A stretch of 64,000 bases of DNA from Bosea sp. (in: a-proteobacteria) (GTDB lineage Bacteria; Pseudomonadota; Alphaproteobacteria; Rhizobiales; Beijerinckiaceae), in contig JAAVVV010000001.1 of NCBI GenBank assembly GCA_023910605.1, positions 3,400,698 through 3,464,697 on the forward strand, in the 5' to 3' direction. The position numbers and the translations under genes were made by a program. Shown one piece after another: positions 24,710 to 34,089 of this stretch. A model generated the notes under the pieces. The model was given only the letters and a program-made list of their open reading frames with translations, was not told the origin of the DNA and made no database searches. Each line of letters begins with the position of its first letter. Position 1 is the stretch's first letter.

Positions 24710-26824
24710 TCACGCTGCCAGCGCGTCGCGCAGAAGTTCGCTCAGATTGCCCTGCCGCGCCAGAGCGGCCTTGAGCGCCTGCGTCTGCCGGGCCGTGATG
24801 GCCCGGGCCAGCACCCGGTTGCCAGGGGGCAGGCCCTCGGCGATGTCCTCCAGCTGCTGGGCCAGGATCAGTTCCAGCGCAAGCTGATGGTCCTCGTCCA
24901 GTCCGGCGAGGTCCGCAGCCCCGCCCTCGGCCAGGCCGGAGAGGCCTGAAAGCCGATCCGCTGTGGCGTGGCGCGTCACGCCATGGCGCAGGGCGAGGGT
25001 GCGGGCGGTCGTGACGATGCCCTTGAGCAACGCGCCCTTCACGTCGATGCGGCCGGCATCGTCGGTGCGGATGCGCCCCAGCAGGTTGAGATGGGAGCCG
25101 CCATCCCCCGCCGCCTGAGCCAGGAGCTTGACGAAGGGGATTTCAGCCCGCGCTGCCGCCCATGCATCGAGCCAGAGCTGGTGCGCCAGCACACGCCGGC
25201 CATGCACCGCCCGGAAGTCGAAGAAGATGTCCACCGCCAGCAGGTCGTCCGGATCGGCGCGCGTCAGCCAGCGGCCGATGCGCTGGCGCCATTCGGCGAG
25301 CGAGCCGCGGAAGGCGGGCTCGCTCGCCATGACGCCACCCTTGCACAGCGGCACGCCCACTTCATGCAGGATGGCGCACATGCGCCGTCCATGGGCCGCG
25401 AACCAGGCATCTTCCGCACTGCCCGGCTCGCCCTCCGCGAAGACCACGGCATTGTCCTGATCCATGGCAAGCAGGCTTTCCCCGCGACCGGCCGAGCCGA
25501 GCACGAGGATGGCGTAGTCGCACGGCGCCGGCCCCAGGCTGCCCGACGCCAGCTCGCTTTCGGCCAGCTGCGCGGCGCGGCGGGTCAGCGCGCCGACCTC
25601 CCGTGCAATCACCGCCGAGATCGCGCGGGCCGGCACGCCCTCAGCGCCCAGCGCCCTCGCCATCGCCGGCAGCTTGGCCCAGGCGCGCGCGAGCCCTGCG
25701 ACCCCGGTCGCGGCGTCGATGTCGTCGCCCAGCGCGATGGCGGAGCTGGCTCTGAGCTTCAGGAGATCACGTGTGGTCACGACGCCAACCACCGAATCAT
25801 CATGCCCCACCGCAGCCAGATGGCGGATGTTGCGGTTGGCCATGCGGCCAATGGCGCGATAGATCAGCGCGTCCTCGGGCACGGTCGCCAGAGGCCGGCT
25901 GGCGATGGCGCCGATGGAGAGCCCGAAGGCCTCCGCGCCGCGCTCGGCGAGGACGCGCATGATGTCGCGCTCGGTGACGATCCCGACCTCGGCCGCATCG
26001 TCGAGCCGGTCTCCCACCAGCACGGAGCTGAGCTTGCGCGTGGCGATCACCTTCAGCGCATCCTCCAGAAGCGTCGCGGCCGGCAGCGTCACCGGCGCGC
26101 GGTTCATCACCTCGCTGACCCTGTGGCGATAGGGGTAGTGATCGAGCTTTGCGAGGCTGGCCTCGACCTGTCCGGCGCCTGGCCTTGCGATCTCCCACTC
26201 GGCGGGCTGCGCGCCTGCCATGGCGTCGGTCACGGCCTTGGAGCGCGCCACCGCCTCGCCGAGCGTGCGGATGCCGACATCACGCAGGCGGGGGATCAGC
26301 GCCAGGAAGATGAGGCCCGCCGTCTCGGCATCGCCCAGCGCACGGTGGCGACGCCCTGGCTCGACGCCCAGCCACGCCGCCAGCCCCTCCAGCGAATAGG
26401 CCGAGAGCTGGTTCGACACGAGCTGCGCCAGCACGCGGACATCGAGCGCGGGCGCAGCTATGGGCGCCAGCCCGGCTCGCTCGCATTCGCGGCGCAGCAG
26501 GGCAAGATCGAAGCCCACCGTATGGCCGATCAGCACGCGCCCCTCGAGCGCGGCCTGGATGTGGCCATGCAAGCTGCCGAAATCGGGCTGGCCGGCCAGA
26601 TCGGCTGCGGTGATGCCATGGACGGCGGTGGAACTCGCCGGCACAGGCTCGGCGCAATTCACCAGCTGCTCGAGCAGCGGCTCGGGCGTCAGAATTCCAC
26701 CGTCGATGGCGAGCACGCCGATCTCGACCAGCCGCGCCTTTCGCACATCGAGGCCGGTGCTCTCCGTGTCGATGGCCGCCGCACGGAGCGCGATCAGGGG
26801 CGTGGCTTGCAGAAGCTGGGGCAT
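24710..26824 (-). CDS. DnaQ-like exonuclease fused to CBS pair and DUF294 nucleotidyltransferase
   Basis: A 704-residue multidomain protein. Residues 1-180 form a DEDDh 3'-5' exonuclease with all acidic ligands: AAIDTESTGLD, LIGHTVGFDLALL and the HRALGDAETAG box. Residues of about 240-370 form two CBS motifs (VSEVMNRAPVTLPAATLLEDAL with VGIVTERDIMRVL, and VVGVVTTRDLLKL), likely binding an adenylate. The C-terminal half is DUF294 plus its C-terminal domain, a GlnD-like nucleotidyltransferase fold with ILVLGSAGRGESLLAMDQDNAVVF (GSxxRxE, DxDxx) intact. The frame stays open upstream into the tlpA region, but the ATG giving MPQLLQATP is the sensible start. It may sense nucleotides. The reaction is unknown. 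Confidence 0.87.
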   Translation of the reverse strand: MPQLLQATPLIALRAAAIDTESTGLDVRKARLVEIGVLAIDGGILTPEPLLEQLVNCAEPVPASSTAVHGITAADLAGQPDFGSLHGHIQAALEGRVLIGHTVGFDLALLRRECERAGLAPIAAPALDVRVLAQLVSNQLSAYSLEGLAAWLGVEPGRRHRALGDAETAGLIFLALIPRLRDVGIRTLGEAVARSKAVTDAMAGAQPAEWEIARPGAGQVEASLAKLDHYPYRHRVSEVMNRAPVTLPAATLLEDALKVIATRKLSSVLVGDRLDDAAEVGIVTERDIMRVLAERGAEAFGLSIGAIASRPLATVPEDALIYRAIGRMANRNIRHLAAVGHDDSVVGVVTTRDLLKLRASSAIALGDDIDAATGVAGLARAWAKLPAMARALGAEGVPARAISAVIAREVGALTRRAAQLAESELASGSLGPAPCDYAILVLGSAGRGESLLAMDQDNAVVFAEGEPGSAEDAWFAAHGRRMCAILHEVGVPLCKGGVMASEPAFRGSLAEWRQRIGRWLTRADPDDLLAVDIFFDFRAVHGRRVLAHQLWLDAWAAARAEIPFVKLLAQAAGDGGSHLNLLGRIRTDDAGRIDVKGALLKGIVTTARTLALRHGVTRHATADRLSGLSGLAEGGAADLAGLDEDHQLALELILAQQLEDIAEGLPPGNRVLARAITARQTQALKAALARQGNLSELLRDALAA

Positions 26825-26910
26825 GATCGGGAAAACCGGGTGAGAACTCTCCGATTGGAAGCCAGAGCGTGCCGTCATGCAATGCGACACGTCAAATTCA
26901 AGGTTGGCGC

Positions 26911-27573
26911 CTAGCGTCCGAGCGCGGCCCGGATAAGGCGCTTGGCGTCCCCGCTTGCCCAAGCGGCGGGGCCATGGAGCACACCAAGCTGGCAGCCGTT
27001 CGCATCGATGAGCAGCGTGGTGGGCATCCCCACCGCCTGGCCTGCACGCTTGAGCTCCTGGAAGACCCTGGCTTCCGGGTCCGCATAGTAGGCCAGCCGC
27101 GTGATGTTGTTGTCCGCCAGCCACTGCCGCGGCCTGTCGAGATTGCGGGTGTCGATGTTCACGGCCACGACCTCGAAGGCCGGGCCTCCGAACTCGGCCT
27201 GCAGCGCGTCGAGCGCCGGCATCTCGTGGCGGCAGGGCGCGCACCATGTGGCCCAGAGGTTGAGCAGGACCGTCCGCCCCTTCATCTGCGACAGGTGGAT
27301 GGGGACCCCGGCAGGATCGTTGAAGCGCAGATCGGGCACGGCGCGCGGGCTCATGCTCTTGAAGGCGGCCAGCTCCCCCGTAGCGGCCGCATCGATCGCG
27401 GCGGTGACGTCGCGCGCCGGGCTGCACGAGCCCGCCGTCGCGCTGGCGGCTTGCGGGTTGCCGCGCGCTTGCATCGTCACGTATAGCGAAACGAGGCCAA
27501 GCCCGAGCGCGAGGCCGAGCGCAAGCCTCGCCATCATCGGCATCCGGGCAAGCGCCCGCAGGATCATCGACAT
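26911..27573 (-). CDS. tlpA: TlpA-family membrane-anchored thioredoxin
   Basis: A 220-residue protein held in the inner membrane by one N-terminal segment ([18 protein letters not shown]), with the thioredoxin domain in the periplasm. The active site is [20 protein letters not shown] with a WCAPC redox pair. The cis-Pro loop is [17 protein letters not shown]. In rhizobia TlpA helps reduce copper sites during cytochrome oxidase assembly. The gene is divergent from argH with only 27 bases between the starts, an arrangement seen in other Rhizobiales. The extra cysteines (CSPARD, NGC) are outside the active site. The symbol is by family and context. Confidence 0.9.
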   Translation of the reverse strand: MSMILRALARMPMMARLALGLALGLGLVSLYVTMQARGNPQAASATAGSCSPARDVTAAIDAAATGELAAFKSMSPRAVPDLRFNDPAGVPIHLSQMKGRTVLLNLWATWCAPCRHEMPALDALQAEFGGPAFEVVAVNIDTRNLDRPRQWLADNNITRLAYYADPEARVFQELKRAGQAVGMPTTLLIDANGCQLGVLHGPAAWASGDAKRLIRAALGR

Positions 27574-27600
27574 GGCGCGCAGCCGGACAGGGATTTCGAC

Positions 27601-29001
27601 ATGAGCAACCGGATGTGGGGCGGGCGGTTCGCGACAGGCCCGGACGCCATCATGGAGGAGATCAACGCCTCCATCGGATTCGACCGGAAATTATGGCGCC
27701 AGGACATTCGCGGCTCTCTCGCCCATGCTGCGATGCTCGAAAAGACCGGCATCCTCACGGCCGAAGATGTGGCGTCGATCACCAAAGGCCTCAAGGCGGT
27801 CGAGGCGGAAATCGAAGCCGGAAGCTTCACGTTCTCGCGTGCGCTCGAGGACATCCACATGAATGTGGAGAGCCGCCTGCGTGAACTCATAGGCCCCGCC
27901 GCGGGCCGCCTGCACACCGCCCGCTCGCGCAACGACCAGGTCGCCACCGACATGCGCCTCTGGGTGCGCGATACGGTGGACCTGATCGACCAGCAGCTCG
28001 CCGACGTGCAATTCGCGCTTGCGCAGAAGGCGCGCGAGCATGCCGGGTCGGTCATGCCAGGCTTCACCCACCTGCAATCCGCCCAGCCGGTCACCTTCGG
28101 CCACCATCTGATGGCCTATGTGGAGATGCTGGCGCGGGACCGCGGCCGCTTCGCCGATGCCCGCCGCCGCATGAACGAGTGCCCGCTCGGTGCCGCCGCG
28201 CTGGCCGGCACCTCCTTTCCCATCGACCGGCACGCCACGGCCGAGACCCTGGGCTTCGACCGGCCTACCGCCAACTCGCTGGACTCGGTGTCCGACCGGG
28301 ACTTCGCCCTCGAAGCCCTCTCAGCCGCGGCGATCTCGGCCATGCACCTGTCGCGCTTCGCCGAGGAGATCGTTCTGTGGACGACGCCGCAGTTCGGCTT
28401 CATCCGCCTGTCAGACAGCTTCACGACGGGCTCGTCCATCATGCCCCAGAAGCGCAATCCCGATGCGGCGGAGCTGGTGCGCGGCAAGGCTGGCCGCGTC
28501 TTCGGCGCCCTCCAGGGCCTGCTGACCATGATGAAGGGTCTGCCGCTGACCTATTCCAAGGACATGCAGGAGGACAAGGAGGGCGTGTTCGACGCGCTCC
28601 AGACGCTTTCGCTCTGCCTCGCGGCCATTGGCGGCATGATCCGCGACATGCAGCCCGACCTCAAGACGATGAAGAAGGCTGCGGGCCTCGGCTACGCCAC
28701 CGCGACCGATCTCGCCGACTGGCTGGTGCGCGTGCTCAAGATGCCCTTCCGCGACGCGCACCACGTGACGGGCCGCCTTGTCGGCCTCGCCTCGAAAAAA
28801 GGCGTGGGGCTGGAAAAGCTCAGCCTTGACGAGATGCGCGCCGTCGAGCCGGCCATCACCGATGAGGTTTTCGCGGTGCTCGGTGTCGAGCGCTCGGTGA
28901 GGAGCCGCGTCAGCCATGGCGGAACCGCGCCGTCCCAGGTCCGCGCCCAGGCCGCCCGCTGGCTGCGCCGCCTCGAGAAGGAGCGGCTCGCAAACGGCTG
29001 A
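27601..29001 (+). CDS. argH: Argininosuccinate lyase
   Basis: Splits argininosuccinate into arginine and fumarate, the last step of arginine synthesis, as a cytoplasmic homotetramer. The 466-residue product starts [10 protein letters not shown] and contains [11 protein letters not shown], the [16 protein letters not shown] substrate segment, [18 protein letters not shown] and the superfamily signature [20 protein letters not shown] with the catalytic Ser loop. Length is normal. It is followed by lptM and lysA on the same strand, a common order. Confidence 0.98.
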   Translation: MSNRMWGGRFATGPDAIMEEINASIGFDRKLWRQDIRGSLAHAAMLEKTGILTAEDVASITKGLKAVEAEIEAGSFTFSRALEDIHMNVESRLRELIGPAAGRLHTARSRNDQVATDMRLWVRDTVDLIDQQLADVQFALAQKAREHAGSVMPGFTHLQSAQPVTFGHHLMAYVEMLARDRGRFADARRRMNECPLGAAALAGTSFPIDRHATAETLGFDRPTANSLDSVSDRDFALEALSAAAISAMHLSRFAEEIVLWTTPQFGFIRLSDSFTTGSSIMPQKRNPDAAELVRGKAGRVFGALQGLLTMMKGLPLTYSKDMQEDKEGVFDALQTLSLCLAAIGGMIRDMQPDLKTMKKAAGLGYATATDLADWLVRVLKMPFRDAHHVTGRLVGLASKKGVGLEKLSLDEMRAVEPAITDEVFAVLGVERSVRSRVSHGGTAPSQVRAQAARWLRRLEKERLANG

Positions 29002-29117
29002 GCGACGAAAAGCGCAAGCTGACACACCGCTTCATTTGCCCTAAAGGGTTGAAGCAGGGGCGGAGGGCTGCCCTGCCCCTGCCTGACCTCGCCGAACCTG
29101 CATCTGGACATCCGCCC

Positions 29118-29552
29118 GTGACACCGCGCTTCTGCAAGACTGGACGCCAGCCTGAACCAGGCGCTTCTGCCGCCCTGAAGCCTGCCGCGCTTGCGCTCTC
29201 GGTTCTGCTCTTGGCGACGCTGGGCGCTGGCTGCGGCCGCCGCGGCGCGCTGGAGCCGCCGCCCGGCGCGCGAGTCGTCTCTCCGGCGCAGGCCCAGGCG
29301 AGCCCCGCCAGCGATTTTGGCTCGGGCCCCAGCTTCCGCCCTGATCGGCGGCTCGATGTGGGCGACACGCCGCGCGACCCCCTGGCACCAGCAATCCCAC
29401 CGATGACTCCCGGCCAGGTCCAGCAGATCCAGAACCTGCCTGTCGGACCCCAGACCGTCAGCGCCGGCTCGGCCGGACTGCGCGCCACCCCGCGCGACCC
29501 GCGTCGCTCACCGCCGCCCGAGCGGGGCTTCATTCTCGACCCGCTGCTCTGA
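29118..29552 (+). CDS. lptM: LptM-like lipoprotein
   Basis: A small (144-residue) lipoprotein. A Lys-containing signal region and hydrophobic core (ALALSVLLLATLGAGC) lead to the lipidated Cys, followed by GRRGALEPPPGA, the typical LptM/YifL tail CG(R/K)xGxLxPP. LptM assists maturation of the LptD-LptE translocon in enterobacteria. Here the tail is longer, Pro-rich and of unknown use. The GTG at 29118 gives a signal peptide of usual size, while a longer frame from 29049 would add a non-hydrophobic lead. Position between argH and lysA (13 bases before lysA) supports the call. Confidence 0.82.
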   Translation: MTPRFCKTGRQPEPGASAALKPAALALSVLLLATLGAGCGRRGALEPPPGARVVSPAQAQASPASDFGSGPSFRPDRRLDVGDTPRDPLAPAIPPMTPGQVQQIQNLPVGPQTVSAGSAGLRATPRDPRRSPPPERGFILDPLL

Positions 29553-29565
29553 ACGGCCCTGCGCC

Positions 29566-30834
29566 ATGCATCATTTCGCCTATCGCGACGGCATTCTTCA
29601 TGCCGAAGACGTGGATCTTCGCGACATCGCGCGCGAGGTCGGCACGCCATTCTACTGCTACTCCACCGCCACGCTCGTGCGTCATTACCGCGTCTTCCGC
29701 GATGCCTTTGCAGGGGCGGACACGCTGGTGTGCTATGCCATGAAGGCCAACTCGAACCAGGCCGTGCTGCGCACGCTGGCGCGCGAGGGCGCGGGCATGG
29801 ACATCGTCTCGCTTGGCGAGCTCAAGCGCGCGCTGGCCGCCGGCGTGCCGGGCGAGCGGATCGTCTTCTCCGGCGTTGGCAAGACGCGCGAGGAGATGGC
29901 CGCTGCGCTCGATGCCGACATACTGTGCTTCAACGTCGAGTCCGAGCCCGAGGCCAAGGCCCTTTCCGAAGTCGCGCTCTCGAAGGGGCGCAAGGCCCGG
30001 ATCTCCTTCCGCATCAACCCGGACGTGGATGCGCGCACCCATGCCAAGATCTCGACCGGCCGCTTCGACAACAAGTTCGGGGTGCCTATCAGCCGCGCGC
30101 GCGACATCTATCGCTGGGCGGCGACGCTGAAGGGCCTGTCCATCACCGGCGTCGACATGCATATCGGCAGCCAGATCACCGACCTTCGGCCCTTCGACGA
30201 CGCCACGGGCCTGCTTTGCGAACTGGCGCGCGACCTGATGGCCGATGGCCACAAGCTGCACCACATCGATCTCGGCGGCGGCCTCGGCATCCCCTACCGC
30301 GAGGATAACGAGCCCCCGCCCGCTCCCGACGCCTTCGCCGCCGTCATCCGCCGGCACACCGGCCCGCTGGGCCTCAAGGTCATGTTCGAGCAGGGGCGGC
30401 TGATCGTCGGCAATGCCGGCATCCTCGTCACCTCGGTCATTTATGTGAAGCAGGGCGAGGCCAAGACCTTCGTGATCGTCGATGCGGCGATGAATGACCT
30501 CATCCGGCCCACGCTCTACGAGGCCTGGCACGGCCTCAAGCCGGTGAGCGAGCCGGGCGCGCAGACGCCCCGGATCGTGGCGGATGTGGTTGGGCCGGTC
30601 TGCGAGACAGGCGATTATCTGGCGCTGGCCCGCGAGATGCCGGCGGTGGCGGCGGGCGATCTTGTAGCCGTCATGTCCGCCGGCGCCTACGGCGCTGTCC
30701 AGTCCGGCACCTACAACACGCGCCTTCTCGTGCCCGAGGTGCTGGTCGAGGGCGATCGCTTCGCCGTGGTCAGGCCTCGCCCGGATTACGATGATGTGAT
30801 CGGGCTCGACCACATTCCGGCCTGGCTGGCCTGA
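29566..30834 (+). CDS. lysA: Diaminopimelate decarboxylase
   Basis: PLP enzyme that decarboxylates meso-diaminopimelate to lysine. The 422-residue product has the PLP lysine in CYAMKANSNQAVLRTLAREG, the phosphate-binding glycines in DLGGGLGIPY, the EQGRLIVGNAGILVT segment and the cross-dimer active-site Cys in GPVCETGDYLALARE. The AYGAVQSGTYNTR tail is also typical. Length agrees with LysA, and the argH-lptM-lysA order argues against an ornithine or arginine decarboxylase relative. Confidence 0.97.
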   Translation: MHHFAYRDGILHAEDVDLRDIAREVGTPFYCYSTATLVRHYRVFRDAFAGADTLVCYAMKANSNQAVLRTLAREGAGMDIVSLGELKRALAAGVPGERIVFSGVGKTREEMAAALDADILCFNVESEPEAKALSEVALSKGRKARISFRINPDVDARTHAKISTGRFDNKFGVPISRARDIYRWAATLKGLSITGVDMHIGSQITDLRPFDDATGLLCELARDLMADGHKLHHIDLGGGLGIPYREDNEPPPAPDAFAAVIRRHTGPLGLKVMFEQGRLIVGNAGILVTSVIYVKQGEAKTFVIVDAAMNDLIRPTLYEAWHGLKPVSEPGAQTPRIVADVVGPVCETGDYLALAREMPAVAAGDLVAVMSAGAYGAVQSGTYNTRLLVPEVLVEGDRFAVVRPRPDYDDVIGLDHIPAWLA

Positions 30835-30913
30835 ACGCCGCAGGCGCGAGGGCTGGCCAAGCCGCCCATCCATGTTAGGCTTCTCGCTTGCGCCCACTCC
30901 GGCGCGGACGAGG

Positions 30914-33619
30914 ATGGACCGGACCATGGCGGATCGCTCCGAGCTTGACCGACAGCGTGGCGGCGAAACCGTCACCCGTCCGACGCCGCGCCCCGATCCC
31001 GTGGTCGACCGCCTTGGCGATCTGGTCCGCCGGTCCCGGCTGGCGCTGTGGTGGGAACGGGTCTGGCCGTGCCTGTGGGCGCCGTTCACGGTCATTTTGC
31101 TGTTTCTCACGGTCTCATGGCTCGGCTTGTGGAATCAGGTCGGGCCCGAGGGACGGCAGGCTGGCCTCATCCTGTTCGGGCTGGCGTTCCTTGCCTCCTT
31201 CTGGCCGCTTCTGAGGCTTCGCGCCCCGCGCGAGACGGAATCGCTCGCACGTCTCGACCGCAGCGCCCCGACGGGACATCGCCCGGCCAGCGCACTGCGT
31301 GACAGCCTGGCCGTGGGCGAGGCGGACCCCTTCACCCGCGCCCTGTGGAAAACCCATCTCGCGCGCCAGCAGCGTGAGCTTGACGCCCTGAAGGTGGCTG
31401 CGCCGGCGCCGGGCATGGCGCGGCGCGACCGCTGGGCCCTGCGCGCGGCTCCCATGCTCGCCGCCGTGGCCAGCTTCTTCGTGGCCGGCCCCGATGCGGC
31501 GGACCGCATCGCCGCCTCCTGGCACTGGAGCGAGCCGACGGCGCCCTCGCCGCAGGTGCGCATCGACGGCTGGATCGATCCGCCGGGCTACACTCGCCTG
31601 CCGCCGATCATGCTGACCTTCGGCGGCCCCGGCGAGGTCATCCGCGCGCCGGCCCGCTCCACCATCATCGTGCGTGTGTCTGGCGCGCCGGGCGCCACCA
31701 TCGAGGCGCAAGGCGGGCTCGAAGCGCAGGCAGCGCCGGCCGACCTGCGCGAGGGCATCGAGCGGCGCTTCGTCGTCGCGGGCGACGGCACGGTCAGGCT
31801 CGGCGGCGCCGGGGTCCCGGCCGGCGACGTGGCCATAGCCATGGTGCCCGACCGCGCCCCCTCCATCGCCATGACAGAGGCGCCGCAGCCGGGGCAGCGC
31901 GGCCAGCTCTCGGTCACCTACCGCGCGCGGGATGATTACGGCATCGCCTCGATCGAGGCCGCCTTCCGCCCGGTCGCGCAGACAGCCCGTCCGGGCGCGC
32001 GCCCGCTGATCGCGCCGCCGCGGCTGCCCCTGCCCAATCCGGGCGATGTCAGCGGCGAGGCCGACCTCAAGGCCACGCTCGAACTCGCCGAACATCCCTG
32101 GGCCGGCGCTTTGGTGCAGATGACCCTGACCGCGCGCGACGATGCCGGCCAGGAGGGCGTTTCCGAGCCGCGCGAGGTGACATTGCCGCAGCGCGCCTTC
32201 AACAAGCCGCTCGCCCGGGCGCTGGTCGAGGTGCGCCGCTGGCTGGTCCTTGATGTCACCGACCGTCGGCGCGTGCAGACGGCGCTCGACGCGCTGATGA
32301 TCGAGCCTTCCGAATACATGAAGGAACCGGGCGCCTATCTGGGCCTGCGCCTCATCACCGAGAAACTCCGGAGCGCGCGCGACGATGCCCGGCTGCTCGA
32401 GGTGGTGGATGATCTGTGGCAGCTCGCGATCATCCTGGAGGATGGCGACCTCTCCGACGCCGAGCGTCAGCTCAGGGCCGCGCAGGACCGTTTGCAGCAG
32501 GCCATGGAGCGCGGCGCGGACCAGCAGGAGCTTTCGCGTCTGACCCAGGAACTGCGCGAGGCGATGAACCGCTACATGCGCGAACTTGCCGAGCAGATGC
32601 AGCGCGACCAGCAGAACGGCCGGCAGAACGAGATGTCGCAGATGCCGGAGAATCTCCGCACCGTGACGCCGCGCGATCTCAACAACATGCTCAACCGCAT
32701 CGACGAACTCAACAAGCGCGGCGAGACCGAGGAAGCCAAGAGGCTGCTCAACGAACTCAACAACATGATGCGCAACCTCCAGCAGGCGCGCCCCGGCCAG
32801 ATGGACCAGCGCCAGCGCGAGATGCAAAACCAGCTCGGCGAGCTCGATCGCATGGCGCGCGAGCAGCAGGAACTGCGCGACGACACCTTCCAGCAGGGTC
32901 AGGAGGAGCGCAGCCAGCAGCGCAGCCCGCGCGCGCAGCAGGGCCAGCGCGGCCAGCAGCAGGCGCGCCCCAATCAGGGGCAGCGCCAGCAGGGACAGCG
33001 CGGCCAGCAGGGGCAAGAGGGCCAGGAAGGTCAGGAAGGCCAGGAAGGCCAGGAAGGGCAAGAGGGTCAGCAGGGCCGGCAAGGCCAGCAGGGCCGCGAG
33101 CAATTGGCCCAACGCCAGCAGCAGCTGCGTGAGAGGCTGCGCGACATGCAGCGGCGCATGCAGCAGCAGGGAGCGCCCAACCAGCCAGGGCTCGGCGAGG
33201 CCGAATCAGCCATGGGCGAGGCGGAAGGCGCATTGGGCCAGGGCGATATGAACGGCGCCGCGGAGGCGCAGGGCCGCGCCCTGGAAAGCCTGCGCAATGG
33301 CGCGCAACAGCTGGCCCAGCAGATGCAGCAGGAAGGCCAGGGCGAGGGAGAGGGCGAGGGCATGGCCGATGGCGACCCGACCCAGGGCGGCCGCGACCGG
33401 GCCGGCAGCCGCCAGACGCAGCAGCGCGATCCGCTCGGCCGCGAAGGTCAGCAGCGCGAATCGAGCCGCGGCATCGTCTCGGGCGACACGCGCGTTCCGG
33501 GCGAGGCGCCGCAGGTGCGCGCCCGGCGCATCCTCGAGGAGTTGCGCCGGCGCCTGGGCGAATCGCTGCGCCCGCAGGAAGAGCTGGAATATCTGGAGCG
33601 CCTGCTGCGACGGCAATGA
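30914..33619 (+). CDS. TIGR02302 (DUF4175) family large membrane protein
   Basis: About 901 residues. Two N-terminal membrane segments (APFTVILLFLTVSWLGLW, AGLILFGLAFLASFWPLL) are followed by a third hydrophobic stretch near residue 180 and a beta-rich periplasmic-type region (GWIDPPGYTRLPPIMLTFGG, SVTYRARDDYGIASIEAAF). A long helical Gln/Arg/Glu-rich region holds a Gln-Gly-Glu repeat tract, and the C-terminus is RRRLGESLRPQEELEYLERLL. The DDYGI and LEYLERLL pieces are characteristic of TIGR02302, which usually follows lysA in Rhizobiales. Function unknown. The start is uncertain between 30872, 30914 and 30926. Confidence 0.87.
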   Translation: MDRTMADRSELDRQRGGETVTRPTPRPDPVVDRLGDLVRRSRLALWWERVWPCLWAPFTVILLFLTVSWLGLWNQVGPEGRQAGLILFGLAFLASFWPLLRLRAPRETESLARLDRSAPTGHRPASALRDSLAVGEADPFTRALWKTHLARQQRELDALKVAAPAPGMARRDRWALRAAPMLAAVASFFVAGPDAADRIAASWHWSEPTAPSPQVRIDGWIDPPGYTRLPPIMLTFGGPGEVIRAPARSTIIVRVSGAPGATIEAQGGLEAQAAPADLREGIERRFVVAGDGTVRLGGAGVPAGDVAIAMVPDRAPSIAMTEAPQPGQRGQLSVTYRARDDYGIASIEAAFRPVAQTARPGARPLIAPPRLPLPNPGDVSGEADLKATLELAEHPWAGALVQMTLTARDDAGQEGVSEPREVTLPQRAFNKPLARALVEVRRWLVLDVTDRRRVQTALDALMIEPSEYMKEPGAYLGLRLITEKLRSARDDARLLEVVDDLWQLAIILEDGDLSDAERQLRAAQDRLQQAMERGADQQELSRLTQELREAMNRYMRELAEQMQRDQQNGRQNEMSQMPENLRTVTPRDLNNMLNRIDELNKRGETEEAKRLLNELNNMMRNLQQARPGQMDQRQREMQNQLGELDRMAREQQELRDDTFQQGQEERSQQRSPRAQQGQRGQQQARPNQGQRQQGQRGQQGQEGQEGQEGQEGQEGQEGQQGRQGQQGREQLAQRQQQLRERLRDMQRRMQQQGAPNQPGLGEAESAMGEAEGALGQGDMNGAAEAQGRALESLRNGAQQLAQQMQQEGQGEGEGEGMADGDPTQGGRDRAGSRQTQQRDPLGREGQQRESSRGIVSGDTRVPGEAPQVRARRILEELRRRLGESLRPQEELEYLERLLRRQ
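33011..33091 (+). repeat. Nine 9-base repeats within the TIGR02302 gene
   Basis: Nine consecutive units of the form GGCCAGGAA (with variants GGTCAGGAA, GGGCAAGAG, GGTCAGCAG, GGCCAGCAG and GGCCGGCAA) encode Gly-Gln-Glu or Gly-Gln-Gln triplets. The two exact neighbouring copies at 33038-33055 suggest recent slippage. The surrounding protein is already Gln-rich, so this is an expandable linker, not a separate element. Confidence 0.85.
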
Positions 33620-33798
33620 TCGCGCCGGCTTTTTCACGCCGAGAGCGGTGGCGCCGGCCTGCCGGTTGCCAGCACTGGCCACGTCATCGGCGTTCCCGAC
33701 GGCGCTGCAGCGCCCTGCGCCCGCGACATGCCGGCGCAGGGCACACCCTTCCATCTCGCATGATTTACCCCGCGCCCCATCTTGCCTAAGAGAAGCCG

Positions 33799-33990
33799 AT
33801 GAATGTTGTCATGAACGCTCTCGTCCCCATCGCTGTCGGCTCCGTCGCCGTCGTGCTGCTCCTCGGCCTCGTCAACATGATGCGCGGCGGCTCCGCCTCG
33901 AAGGCCCAGACGCTCATGCGCCTGCGCGTGCTGCTTCAGTTCGCCGCCCTTGTGGTGATCATGGGCGTGATCTGGTGGCGCACCGCCTGA
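33799..33990 (+). CDS. Twin transmembrane protein, HIG1-domain type
   Basis: A 63-residue protein with two hydrophobic helices (LVPIAVGSVAVVLLLGLVNM and LLQFAALVVIMGVIWW) joined by a basic turn with MMRGGSASKAQTLMRLRV. This is the HIG1/RCF layout, and the MRLRVLLQ segment after the turn is typical. HIG1 proteins associate with respiratory complexes in mitochondria. The bacterial role is not settled. It leads the cobalamin adenosyltransferase, rhomboid and etf genes on one strand, an order shared with other Rhizobiales. Confidence 0.85.
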   Translation: MNVVMNALVPIAVGSVAVVLLLGLVNMMRGGSASKAQTLMRLRVLLQFAALVVIMGVIWWRTA

Positions 33991-34089
33991 GGCAGCGCCC
34001 AACTTGAGCTGCTGCGCCGGGCATGACGGATCGCAGCGCCGCCCTATAACGCTGCAAGGCACGCTCGACATTTCTGGAAGGCTCGCGAC

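Noticed and set aside
26825-27427. Upstream extension of the exonuclease-CBS-DUF294 frame
   Set aside because: The extension overlaps tlpA in another frame and encodes Arg/Ala-rich sequence. The exonuclease fold begins right after the ATG at 26824.
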